A DNA stretch of 64,000 nucleotides, from contig NC_037599.1 of NCBI RefSeq assembly GCF_003073045.1, positions 496,001 to 560,000 on the forward strand, in the 5' to 3' direction. Origin of the DNA: Pomacea canaliculata. Lineage: Eukaryota; Mollusca; Gastropoda; Architaenioglossa; Ampullariidae. A program made the position numbers and the translations under genes. Of this stretch, positions 27,301 through 37,000 are shown piece by piece (within the stretch, counting starts at the first letter, position 1; each line of letters opens with the position of its first letter). Below the pieces are notes generated by a model. The model saw nothing but the letters and a program-made list of their open reading frames with translations. It ran no database searches and had not been told where the DNA came from.

Positions 27301-29346
27301 TACTTGTAGGTAAACATTGTATCCCTCGAAAACTGACATCATGATCATCAATTTAACATGATGAAAATTACACACCTTAATCTTGTCATCATGATCACTC
27401 AAGTTGAAAGGTACTTTAGGACCAGGTGCAGGGAAACTGAATTTGGGTTTCTCCATGTCATGCTCATCAAACCCTGGAAAAAGAGTGCTTAATAATGAAA
27501 ATGAAACTCTTGATAAAATTGGTCACAAAAAGACTAGAGTTCTGTGGACAAAGATACCTTAATTGTTTAGACCAAATGAATACCTCTTAAGTTCTTCACA
27601 ACAGCTGGATCTTCCAAATGGGAGTCTGGAGTTGTGTGATCTTTAATTTGGCACTTTGGTGACTCAATTAATGATTTTGAACTCTGGCCTCCTTTGTGAA
27701 CCATACTGGTGTGGTCTTGGCAGGCATCAACATGCTTTCTGTTGCAAATTTTAAACATGAGGGTTGGCGAAGGGTTTATAATGATTAGTTCTTTCTGTAA
27801 GAAATAATAGCATGAAATGTCAAGCATTCTAATGAAGGAAACGTCACAAACTTCCTATTAATCTGAACCTTCTATAATTTATCATATCTTAGCTTGGGTT
27901 CCTCAAACCTAATAAAATTTAACAGCAAATGGTTATAGAATTATCACATTACCCCCAACTAAAACGAGTATGAGCAGCGAGTGTGACTGCTGCCCTCCTG
28001 TCTCTAGATCCATGCATTCACAATACTGTGACACCATCACATGACAGTAGCCAGACTGTCCCCCACATCTGTCACACTATATAATTATTGAAGCCAGATC
28101 ACCAGACTATGAATCATGCTATATGACCTCTAGAGATCACATCTATGACTACCATGGGTGGTCATGAATGTGTTGCACCACACCAAAACAACAATGAAAT
28201 GATTATATACAAAATTTACAGTGTTATTTACAGGTCACATCACTAGACTACATCAGTATATCTTCTTACCTCCGATATATACATGCACATGCAGACCCAT
28301 ACCTCTGTGTAATTTTGCTGAAATATTCAGTTTTATTTCTTCGGAGACACTTTTTCTTGGGTGATCCACCGAAAGCAGTTTTTTTTTGCTTCCTTTTACA
28401 GACGGTCTGTGGCTTATCTGGACTGCTATTTATCCAGTCTGATGCCTGTGCCATGGTGCTGCAAGATGGCTGGCTTGCCTCATTGTCAGAATCAACCTCA
28501 TGACCATACTTCTCCCTGAAAGGTTTCAAATATATATCAGCCATATAATACCCATTAATGTTAGAAATAAAAAAATTCATAAACCAAATAATGGCTCAAT
28601 TAATACAAAAAGCTATTAATAAACAAATGTACTCACTGCAACCACATTTGATTCTCATCACCTCTCAGGGGAAAAACAAACCTCTCTTTGCTTCACACTG
28701 GCTACTCTGCCCCTGGTCTGCCTTGAGACCTGCAAAATAGTTGTTACTTTACTGCCCCGTGTTATAAAAATGTGTATTAATAGACACTAATGACTGTTAT
28801 AATATAAATAGTCTTTCATGTAAACCTTTCTGAGAATATTTAAAATATGCAGATGTTCACAAACGTGCATGCATATAAATACACACACACACTGTCTCAC
28901 ATGTGCACACCCACACACATAAAAACAACACGTGCACTCTTGGCCCCCACCCCCTCCATGTACACATACTTGCCCCCATGTACAGATATATGCACATAGT
29001 TCCCCCCTCCAATTTGCACACATATATGTACACTTGCCCCCTGCCCCCATTCGTGCACACTTGTTCCCCCCACATACACACCGTTTGTCCCCCCCCCCAT
29101 TAATTTACACAAATAATCAGTTTTATGACAATATATTACCTTCTTTGCTCTTGGACCCTGCATATTTAACCTTTTGCAAAGTTTGAATGTCAACCTCTTC
29201 GCTATCATCTGAGTCATAGCTCAAGAATTTAACAAGAGCTAAGACTTTGCCTGCTTCCAGACGCCGAAACTTTCTTATGACTCCATCATAGTATTTGCCA
29301 TTGCCTGACCACTCAGCTCGGCAATGTTCACCAATGCTCCATACAC
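9376..29346 (-). CDS. ERCC6L2: ERCC6L2-like SNF2 ATPase
   Basis: SNF2-family DNA-dependent ATPase acting in the nucleus in DNA repair and end joining. Exons on the minus strand, in transcript order: 29346-29140 (Tudor-like), possibly 28729-28684, 28515-28303, 27794-27584, 27473-27376, 23877-23749, 23073-22945, 21982-21861, 21709-21610, 21003-20944, 20638-20523, 19708-19593, 19293-19210, 18805-18657, 18157-17912, 17760-17689, 17476-17332, 15761-15666, 14742-14643, 14354-14202, 13800-13614, 13492-13073, 12158-12007, 11585-11362 (or -11373), 11037-10790, 10388-9376. Phases agree from 27794 onward except at the broken exon 17476-17332, with the one remaining choice at 11362/11373. Visible motifs: [11 protein letters not shown] (Walker A), VDEVH (motif II), LTGTPLQN (III), RAYRIGQ (VI). 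The total is about 1,600 residues, near the long vertebrate form. The first exon with the start codon, and the joins among the exons from 29346 to 27584, are unresolved. The last exon (337 codons) is basic and Ser-rich, with no recognised domain. Confidence 0.9.
10478..10735. repeat. Degenerate tandem repeat in ERCC6L2 intron
   Basis: Variants of GACAGGATTAGCC and AGGAATAGCCAGG recur about eight times with irregular spacing between the last two coding exons of ERCC6L2. The copies are diverged and the unit length varies, so this is an old minisatellite and not a precise array. Confidence 0.6.
11700..11930. repeat. Degenerate CACACA / AATAATCTCTCTC repeat
   Basis: Three imperfect copies of a unit containing ACACACCCAAATAATCTCT and CATTCATA occur between about 11757 and 11925, embedded in CA-rich sequence. 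It is intronic, within ERCC6L2, between the exons ending near 12007 and starting at 11585. Confidence 0.6.
12859..13002. mobile_element. hAT-type MITE, 144 bp, 8-bp target duplication
   Basis: The element starts CAGGCCC and ends GGGCCC-rich sequence then CACGGCCCTG. It is flanked by identical 8-base duplications GTTGCATA at 12851-12858 and 13003-13010. The inner arms repeat CGGGGCCC words in both halves. There is no coding capacity. It lies in an ERCC6L2 intron about 70 bases from the exon 13492-13073. Its ends differ from the other hAT elements in this window, so it belongs to a separate family. Confidence 0.88.
16556..16592 (-). other. Partial copy of an ERCC6L2 exon end with its splice donor
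   Basis: About 26 bases starting ATCTTACTTTGTGGACACAA are identical to 17326-17351, which contains the 3' end of ERCC6L2 exon 17476-17332 and its GTAAGAT donor (minus strand). Similarity fades over the next dozen bases. The copy lies about 770 bases downstream in the following intron and is followed by ATAATTATAATAATG-type retroelement-tail sequence. It carries an intact-looking donor but no acceptor of its own. Confidence 0.75.
17539..17650. repeat. Direct duplication of about 60 bases in ERCC6L2 intron
   Basis: The segment TTTGATACTGAATAT...GGGAGTTGTT.CATCATC occurs at about 17541-17590 and again at about 17602-17650 with several substitutions. The second copy ends about 40 bases from the exon 17760-17689, so it borders the 5' part of this intron. 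Confidence 0.75.
19353..19575. repeat. 37-bp minisatellite, six units
   Basis: Six head-to-tail copies of a 37-base unit that begins TTAACAGTGACACTGCTCAA and ends GAGCTGATGAAATG. The copies are almost identical. The fifth differs at two places (GTAACACTGCACAA). The array ends 17 bases from the splice donor of ERCC6L2 exon 19708-19593 and therefore fills the start of that intron. Confidence 0.95.
22145..22800 (-). mobile_element. LINE 3' fragment, L2/CR1-like
   Basis: Read on the minus strand, about 22740-22480 encodes the usual C-terminus of L2/CR1-type reverse transcriptase proteins: [14 protein letters not shown], a YFSELLFPY segment and [12 protein letters not shown]. It is followed by a 3' tail through 22145 ending in AATAATAATAAT. 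The same tail recurs at 30150-30450 (plus strand) and 50885-50985 (minus strand). It is 5'-truncated and lies in the ERCC6L2 intron between 22945 and 21982. Confidence 0.85.
24150..25075 (+). mobile_element. Degenerate LINE fragment with RNase H domain
   Basis: On the plus strand, near 24330-24400, the frame reads [13 protein letters not shown], matching the first RNase H motif (YTDGS) of jockey/I-type LINEs. The rest of the domain resumes near 24790: [10 protein letters not shown], then LVISDPLSS, then IRFFWVPK and GNEEADKL near 25000-25050. The two halves are separated by about 380 unrelated bases and several stops, so the copy is dead and interrupted. It sits in the large ERCC6L2 intron 27376-23877. 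Confidence 0.8.
26290..27075 (+). mobile_element. Degenerate LINE reverse-transcriptase fragment (second family)
   Basis: The plus strand encodes [11 protein letters not shown] near 26311 (the catalytic ADD motif), then [29 protein letters not shown] and [10 protein letters not shown], all in the order found in endonuclease-reverse transcriptase LINEs of invertebrates. Later pieces appear in shifted frames: RTHPAQNS near 26843 and EEIQGIN near 27055. Several stops and frame changes show it is inactive. It is a different family from the L2/CR1-like copies in the window. Confidence 0.85.
28865..29100. repeat. Low-complexity ACACAC / CCCCC tract
   Basis: CA-rich DNA with repeated GTGCACA, CACATA and runs of five to ten C, between ERCC6L2 exons. 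The Cys- and Gly-rich minus-strand frames over it are by-products of the repeat. Confidence 0.7.
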
Positions 29347-30149
29347 CTGTCAAAAAAGCAGATCAAAATCTTGATATTTAAAATTGTATCAGCCTGTGCA
29401 GGTCCCATCTGCATAAGAAAAATGAAAGTTACAAGAAAAACCATGGTACCCCAAATCATGAGAATGGTTATGACAATTTATGCCTTATGCATTTGTTATG
29501 TCATGAGGAAAATCTGTTACATCAAGTCGAAAAATGTTTTGATTATACTTCAAAAAAGCAGATTGGAAATGTTTCTTGGGGTATCTTTCCTTCCTCTGTT
29601 CCTTAAGCTGATATATATATATCAGGGTATTCCTATTTCATCGTTGTCACTTCCCGTTTACCCCAAACATTGGTTAAACTGACACGTTTTAGTTATAGTG
29701 GTAGTGTTGTGTAAGGATGCAGAACAGATCTTGTAAACTAGTAATCTTGTACTCCTAAGGTAACAGGGTAAGATGCAGGTGATCTCCCCCCAATCTTCCC
29801 ACAACAACAAAACACAACACTTTCGTGGGTTCTGGATCGTTTTACTCCAACAGCAGTTGATGGTGCTGGCTATGGCGAAACTCTACACAACACACTGGCG
29901 CTCTCAGTGGAATGTGCTCCCACCTCCGCGCTGTCTCCTCATGTTCTGACCACTGGCCTCTTCACCCGACCTTCAAGCTCCACTCCCCCAAACACACCTG
30001 CGCACCTACACTGTCGCTAGTCGACCCCCTCCAGCTCTCCTTCAGTCTCGGGGTTGTCACCAGGCCAGTGATTACCCCCCATCGCCAGCCTGTACCTTCC
30101 CTGTGTGCGTGTGTATGCGTGCTATGTTCCATACTACTTATATATGGTG

Positions 30150-30450
30150 TCCCATACTACCATACTAACACCCTTTCCTACCATGCCAGTCCTTTATCAC
30201 ATCCTTCCTTTTGCAATATCATGTTACTCTCAGCTTGTGTTCTTGTTATTTAGTTCCACTCTGCATTTTCTGTATTTCATTTTATTCTTTGTTGGCACTG
30301 TTTGTTTATTCTTTTATCGTTCATGTGTTGTTTTTCTGTCCCACGTATGCTGTCCATGTTTTTTTCTTGTTCTTAAGTGCTAAGAGCATGCTCCTTAGGC
30401 TTAGGAGTGTGAGTATGCATTTTACAAATTTTGCATTTTATTATTAAACC
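30150..30450 (+). mobile_element. LINE 3' tail, same family as 22145-22800
   Basis: Reverse-complement comparison shows shared words with the 22145-22450 fragment: TGTCCATG followed by TTCTTGTTCTTAAG, GCATGCTCCTTAG, and the ATGCATTTTACAAATTTTGC terminus. It lies between the first recognised ERCC6L2 exon and the TOPORS promoter, so it occupies part of the unresolved ERCC6L2 5' intron. No reverse-transcriptase coding sequence remains. Confidence 0.75.
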
Positions 30451-31139
30451 GGCCAATGAAGGTTGAATGTTTGTGTATGTTTACCTACTTTGATACTCTG
30501 ATGATTACTCCTCCCTTCATCATCATCAGGGATCAGTTCTTGACTGTCATCACTGAGGTCCAACATTCTTATGGGTCATACCACAATCTCATATCTTTAC
30601 CTGTCATCAGAAGGCAAATAAAATCATCTTTCAACTTATATTTCTTCTCTTTTATTTAGGTTGGGATAGAAGTAATAAACGGTTTGATTAATATGATCAC
30701 AGGAAAAAAAATTGAATGACGGTTTGAGAAAATCTGCTTTTAAAAAATTCTGAAAATGACAAAAATCATGACACTAATCGTTAGAAACATTTCTGTGTTT
30801 GTATATGGTTACTGCTGATTATCCAACCTGGAAACCTGTGAACTAATACCATCTCCATAACATCTTCCTGTCATATCACACAAAAAGACAGAAACAAACA
30901 GAAATCCATGTTTAACTGAAATTTGATAGAATTTTGTGTCTGTACTTGTTCTAAGGGAAACACTTCTTGAAATATTACGACCAACAGAAACATGACAGTT
31001 ACAACAGCCCTTTAATTGGGGTTTTTGTGATGTGTAATCTATATCGACATTTTTAAATGTTGTAAAATGCTTTATCACGATGACGTGGACAACATTCTTG
31101 ATAATTTAAAATAAAAAACTCGACGAAGATAAAGATCGG

Positions 31140-31640
31140 TGGTTGACCTTTGACCCAACGTAGTTGCACAACAGCCTTCTCTCGCCAGCTAAATAAGTCG
31201 TGGCTTATGCAAATTCTTTAACCGGGAAAAAATCATTAATTACTTAACCACTTTGAGCAGAATGAAATGTGTTTGAAATTTCTGTAATCCTGCCCCAGAA
31301 AAGGGAGCTTTAAGGTAAGATTTCGCGCAAACTTTCGCTTCATCTGTCTTGGACTGGCAGAGAAAGGCCAGGGATCTGCTATCCTTTTAATGAATTAATT
31401 ATCACGTTTGCATGTGCGTAATATTGAAAACTAAATGAGTCAAATTATAATTACTGTAAAATGTTATATTCGAAAATGGATTGAAATGGGAGACAAATTC
31501 GGTGGTTTTGCTATAAAACTTAGTGTTTCATATTCTACATAATATTGCTCCCTTAACATACCTTATGCTTGATGTGTTGCAATAAGTTATTGGCCCAAAG
31601 AAAAGTACTCAGCCAATCAGATGCTGCAATCTAAACTACT
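31140..31640. promoter_or_regulatory. Putative bidirectional promoter, ERCC6L2 / TOPORS
   Basis: The nearest coding exons on either side run away from this block. Visible sites are CCAAT on the plus strand at 31613-31617, CCAAT on the minus strand (ATTGG) at 31589-31593, and a perfect direct repeat of the nuclear-receptor half-site with one spacer (TGACCTTTGACCC) at 31144-31156. An ETS-like CAGGAAGTGG lies just downstream at 31659-31668. No TATA box is convincing. The block is assigned by gene layout and motifs only. Start sites are not visible. Confidence 0.4.
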
Positions 31641-31701
31641 TAATCATCGGATTTCGTGCAGGAAGTGGAAGCTACAGCAGAACTTCAGAAGTCAACTCCT
31701 G
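31640..31701 (+). other. TOPORS: Probable noncoding first exon of TOPORS
   Basis: GTGCAGGAAGTGGAAGC leads to AACTCCTG followed by a GTAAAT donor at 31702. It lies 23 bases after a CCAAT box. Its splice partner would be the acceptor CTGCAG at 34035-34040. The 5' boundary is a guess and the exon is proposed from context, not from coding content. Confidence 0.35.
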
Positions 31702-32959
31702 GTAAATTCTTTCATTTGTTCCTTTCCTATTATAACAGGACGGTAGGTGTGACGTTATCGACGTATTTCAAGTCTTTGATAGTTTATCTATGAAGACAGA
31801 GCTACTGTGATCATTGTGTGATTCGACATTGAACAAAACCTGTTTTCGTAGTTCGATTTATTATTATCATCCCATAGTCGTGGATGTGGTCAACACTCAT
31901 ATATAGATAAGTCATAATTTTACCACTAGCATTAAGTCAGAAAGTGTTGATTGAGGAAGAGTTGATTGCCAACGACAGAAAGAGGACATCATTATTTAAA
32001 CTTCGTAGAATCCCATTCCAAAATACAACGTTCTTAGTATTTCCAGTTCTAGTCTCACTTAGGACAAGGGTTATATTTCTTTTACGGCGAAAGTTTAATT
32101 AATAGGTTTCACTAAAGGTAAAGTGATAAGTGTAAATGACTATGGCTTGCACTTAGGCCAGGAGCAAATAATAAACGATCATTGATTAGTAATAAGTTTA
32201 TTATTGAAGTACAGAAAGCTTTTCTTCAGTAGTTTTGTTTGCAAGAATGAGAGTTGTCAGTATGGCTTAAACATTTTGACTTAATTTATAAATTTATTAT
32301 ACAAATCTATATATTCGTTTCAGTAATGGGGGCCCTGTCATTTCAGCCCAAGACTATTTTGCCCCACAGCACACGTCAACTCACCCTAGCTATATCCACT
32401 TAATCCTTGCTAGGTCTGTTTCATCCTATGACCGATAAGTCAAATTGTTTCAAAGCCCAGAAGACGAATTGATCACGGATGAAACTAGTAGCTATTAATG
32501 TCAAATAATACGAGAGTTCTGTCCCTTCGCCTAACAGGCTGACGGGCTCAGCTCTCCTTGATTTTGTTTATGTTTTATGGTCATGCTTAGATTTGGATAA
32601 AAGTGTTGGACCTTCATGTTTACATGTCCTTCTGCTGTGTTTTCTTCCTCTTGTGGCTTACAACAAGACTGTATATAATGTTATTTTGAAGTGTGAACTG
32701 TTAGGATCTATTGGCTGGAGTCCACTCCACCGTGCTTCATTCGCTTCAGCAGCGACCTTGAGCTGTATTGAATAAACAGAAGTGATGATCTCCCTTTTGC
32801 AGTTTCACATGATAAAATTTTTTCATATTCTCGAGATTACTCAACATCTTTCCAACATTCTCCTGTTATCACTAACCTTATTCTTTAGAGTTGTTACTGT
32901 TAAATCTACAGTGATCGCCCATTATGCCAGAACAAAGCCAATCCTCGCATTGTTCTTCC

Positions 32960-33115
32960 TTCTACATCTTTGTTACTTTCTTGTTGTTGTACATCTTTGT
33001 TACTTTCTTGTTGTTCTACATCTTTGTTACTTTCTTCTTGTTCTGCATCTTTGTTACTTTTTTGTTCTACATCTTTGCTAGCATTTGTGATCTTGTTCTA
33101 CATATTTGCTACTAT
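32960..33115 (+). repeat. Short tandem repeat, TACATCTTTGTTACTTTCTTG unit
   Basis: About five to six imperfect copies of a unit of 24-27 bases built from CATCTTTGTTACTTTCTTGT, in TOPORS intron 1. It gives a spurious hydrophobic frame (FVTFLL repeats) that should not be taken for a membrane protein. Confidence 0.85.
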
Positions 33116-33155
33116 TTTGTAACTTGTTCAGTGCAGTGAGTCCGCCTTTGGCTGA

Positions 33156-33355
33156 GAGCGGTCCGGTGGCGCAACGGTTAGCGCTGTTAGCGCCTGTCAC
33201 CAATACAGTGAAGGTTGGCTGCCCTGAGTTCATTTCTCGTCTCGGGCACGCTGATCTTTCTCTGCACGTGGCATCTGTTTACAGGGCTGGCTGCTTGCCG
33301 TAATATAGCCTTAGCTGCTGACACGGCGTAAAACACCAATTCTCCCCCCCCCCCA
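33156..33355 (+). mobile_element. tRNA-derived SINE with 11-bp target duplication
   Basis: The head GGTCCGGTGGCGCAACGGTTA resembles a tRNA A-box arm with a D-loop. A B-box-like stretch follows near 33215-33235. The body GCATCTGTTTACAGGGCTGG and tail GCTGACACGGCGTAAAACACC match the copy at 8409-8590. The same 11 bases, CCTTTGGCTGA, flank it at 33145-33155 and 33356-33366, as expected for LINE-driven insertion. After the right duplication the target resumes with GTATTGCGCTTTATAAAATC and ATTATTATTATTA, itself a retroelement tail, so the SINE landed in an older repeat. The head contains internal Pol III promoter boxes, but it is not a functional tRNA gene. Confidence 0.9.
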
Positions 33356-34055
33356 CCTTTGGCTGAAGTATTGCGCTTTATAAAATCCAAAATTATTATT
33401 ATTAATACCAAAGTTGCTTAAACAATATAGATATGCAAGCTCAACTGGCTATTTTAAGTAGAACTATGCAGCTAAGTTTAGCCACCATTTTACTAAACAA
33501 AAATGGCCGCTTGGCTATATGCATGAAGAGAACATATCTTACAATAGCAAATAAACATGATTTTTCTCTTCAAACAATCTTTTAAATTAAATATTTTGTC
33601 ATTTTACTGTGAACTTGTATTTTGACTTTAAAAAAAAATTATTGTGTGCAGAGACATCGCTGATCAGGTACTACATTAGTGCACTGATCAGCAATGTCTA
33701 TGCATATAATGATATATGCAAAAAGTAGTCAATACAAGTCTTGGGAGGAAATGGACCTAGCTGGAATGAATTAACTTTTGCTGTGGGATAAAATGACCTG
33801 TGACCTCAGTAACTGTGTCAGATCATAGTAAAAGATTGTGATGTTCAAGCAGAGTTATCTGTAAATAAAATAGGATCAAAAGAAAAGGTAGGTTTTCAGT
33901 CATCTTTTCTTCCAGTTATTTGCTTTTATCATAAAATATGATCAGGGATTTTGTGATTTTATTTCTTTATGGGTTTTTGCTCAGGTTACATGGTATAAAA
34001 ATAAGCTACCAGACAATGTATTCTTTACTCTCAATCTGCAGTGTGGACTGAACAC

Positions 34056-34061
34056 ATGTAG
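34056..34061 (+). promoter_or_regulatory. Start-stop uORF (ATGTAG) before TOPORS
   Basis: In the exon starting at 34041, an ATG is followed at once by TAG and, one base later, by the TOPORS start codon at 34063. A ribosome starting here would terminate after one codon. Such minimal uORFs are known to stall or delay ribosomes in other genes. The effect here is inferred. Confidence 0.6.
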
Positions 34062-34062
34062 G

Positions 34063-37000
34063 ATGTCAGGGGCAGCGGATAAAGAGGGCCCACCCTCTCA
34101 AGTACGACATGAAGGCTCCCTTCATTCCATGACCAAGACAGCAGGGGATTTGACATCTGACACAGCTGTGTCAACAGACAGTGCTGGCCAGTCACAGGGT
34201 GACAACAGTGGTGTCATAGATCATGAAGCAGGCAGCAGCGAATCGCCCAAACCACCTGGTTCCCCTGAACCAAACTGTGCCATTTGCTTGGGGCAGCTTG
34301 AGAACAAGTCCTTCACTGACAGTTGCTTCCACATGTTCTGTTTTGTCTGCCTGCAGGAATGGTCAAAGGTAAGTGGGTTACAACTTACAGGAAATGAGAT
34401 TTTCAAGCATGGTAAGAGTTGAGCTGTGATTTGTCCCATTACTGCTGTACAGGAAGATCCGCTTGAATGCCAGTTCCATTTTGAGGGCATCATAACAGCA
34501 AACTAAAATAGGCAGGCAGGTTCGTTTAGAGAAGTCTGTTGCATATTTGATTTCAGATTTCAGTTTGACTTAATGAAAAAAAATTTTATTCATAAAATTA
34601 TATAACTTCCTGTGATACAGATATCTTTAATCTGTGATTCCCCAGATGATATGCAAGCATCAACTGTGTTAATTATTTTGCTTGTGGGAAAAAATAGAAA
34701 CAATTTGTTAATAAAGCATTTTGGAGTTGTATATTTGCTGAATAGCCGAGTTCTGTTCCAGCATTTAAAGAATGAAATGCAAATAAATGAGGGGCAATTA
34801 TATGTGCTGCAGGTGAAAGCTGAGTGTCCACTGTGCAAGCAGCCCTTTAAATCTATCATCCACAATGTCCGTTCATACAACATGTATGATCAGTTCTATC
34901 TGGAGCACCGCGCATCACCTCAGCAACGACCTTTGAACCGATGGTACTGGGACAGGCATGCAGCCTTCCGCTTTATGATTCCATTTAATGTTGATCATCG
35001 CTATATGCGTCATCGCTGGGATACTAATTTTCATCTCCGTAGCCATGCACATAGAACCAGATCCAGACCTTCTGATCTGGAACCTTCTCTTATGCGGCCA
35101 AGCAGGCGTGGGATCAGGCTACAACAGAGTGAAGAATCAAGAGAAAGAGATCCATTTTCTTCAAGCCGCCATCTTGTTTCAACAATAGACTTCCGACGAC
35201 GACTGTATTTAAATGGTTACAGAGTGACCGGTGTGCAGACATCTTTGCGATACAGACATATATCACCAGAGTTCTTCAGAAACAATCCTGCTCAGACTCA
35301 CCGTCTGATTCCCTGGCTGAATCGTGAGCTGAATGCCCTGCTGTATGGACACGAGTCACAGGTGTGCACTTTAAGGCCTCGGAGTTTGTGCTGTCATTAG
35401 GGTTACGTCTTTAAACAATAAGTGTGTGTTAATTGGTTACATAAATATCCAGTTTATTTTTCTCTTTTGTCATAAGTTTGCAGCCTATACAAGCTTTGAG
35501 ATGGTCTGCTGGGAGGTAAATTTTGAAATATAGCGTTTAAGCAGATAAAGTTTTGAACTGCCGTTTTGATGGGGGAAATACAAGGTACTTATTACAAGGG
35601 GGGAAAAGAAATATAGCATGTTATTTTAATTCATATTTTCGTATATCAGAATTTCCGGCATGTTTTGCTTCAGTTCATTAGGGTCTTGTATTACTGCTAA
35701 TATTGTACTGCTCTTTTCGCTTTAGATACTGTAGATGTTGTTAGCATTGACATATTTTTCACATGTAGATATTCCAGATAATCTTCTATTAATGCTACTC
35801 ACTTTTTGGGTCTTGAGAAAATTGCTTGTTGTGGATGTTAATGGGGTTGATCAGTATTGCTCATTTCTTCTTTTTAGGTGGTGGCTTGTTGCATTTTGTT
35901 TGCAGAATCAGACATTCACACAGCTACAATAACAGAAATTTACACTTGTGTAGCACTATACCGCGTTATATGAAAATGGTACAAAGAGTAGAAAGTATGC
36001 AACATACAGTAAAACTACATATGATATTGAACAATAGCCAGACTGATGCCTGTAACCTAAACTCTGGATACTTAGATAAAATGAGTTTCAAGGGGACGTT
36101 TAAATGATACTGTCGGTCTCTTGGTGGCATGTAAGAAAATTAATGCTTAATGGCCAAAAGTGCATGCACTAAGTGTTTTCTTCCTGATTCTGTAAATGGA
36201 AAAGAGGCCTGTATCAGCAGAAGCATAACGATGCCTGTCTGATAGAAGTGCACAGAGTTAGGACGCCATAGTTGTAATAAAGAGCAGATCTTGTCAAGAA
36301 CCTGAAGAAAGTGTAGAAAGTTTCTATTCTGTGCAAACCAAAAGAGTGTAGCAAGTTTGTATTCTATGCAGACTTAGACAAGAAGTCAGTGGAGAAAAGG
36401 TTTTGCGTGATCTATGCACAAGCCTGGAGTATAACGCTAGAAAAATCTGTGGAAAGAGGCCACTGGAAAAAAACATTGCTGGCTAAAACCATCAGGAAGA
36501 AAAACATTTGTCAAGTGATAAGAGCAATGAAACAAAGTATCAATAGCAAATTGATGATAGATCTGAGATCAGCGTAAAGAAGATGGAAGAAGACTTGTTT
36601 AAAGATCATAGAATCACAAACAGCATTAAATTCAAGCATTTATTCCAACAGTAGCATAGTACAAGAGGACATAAAACACGGAACATGGCCAGAAAGGAAC
36701 AAAAACAGTGATAAACGGCCACACTGCTCAAAACAGCAAAGTAGCAAAAAAATCGCATCACTTAAGACAGCAAACTGATCAGCAGAAAACAAAAGCTACT
36801 CGATGTCGAGCACAGCCATGTTTTGACATATATAAATATAGGGCATGTGTATGTGGGCTAGCTGAGATTCTCCATAGACATACATAGGGCATGTGATATG
36901 CTAAGGATTAATATATTCAAATGAATGAATCTTAGTCATTTGAACAAAGCCAAAGAGGAGGGTGTTATTATTAAACATCCCATCTTTTAATCTCAAGTCT

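Noticed and set aside
30809-31078. Minus-strand frame as the missing first coding exon of ERCC6L2
   Set aside because: It has no donor in the phase required by the next exon and no likeness to the family N-terminus. The first exon remains unplaced.
32782-33139. Hydrophobic frame suggesting a membrane protein
   Set aside because: It reads through a T-rich tandem repeat inside TOPORS intron 1, and the next frame is equally hydrophobic.
33160-33235. A tRNA gene
   Set aside because: The A- and B-box-like sequences belong to a SINE head. The arms do not fold into a full cloverleaf, and the body and tail are those of a repeat found elsewhere in the window.
34612-34812. In-frame extension upstream of TOPORS exon 3
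   Set aside because: The frame is open by chance. The acceptor CTGCAG at 34807-34812 and phase 0 with the RING first half show that the exon starts at 34813.
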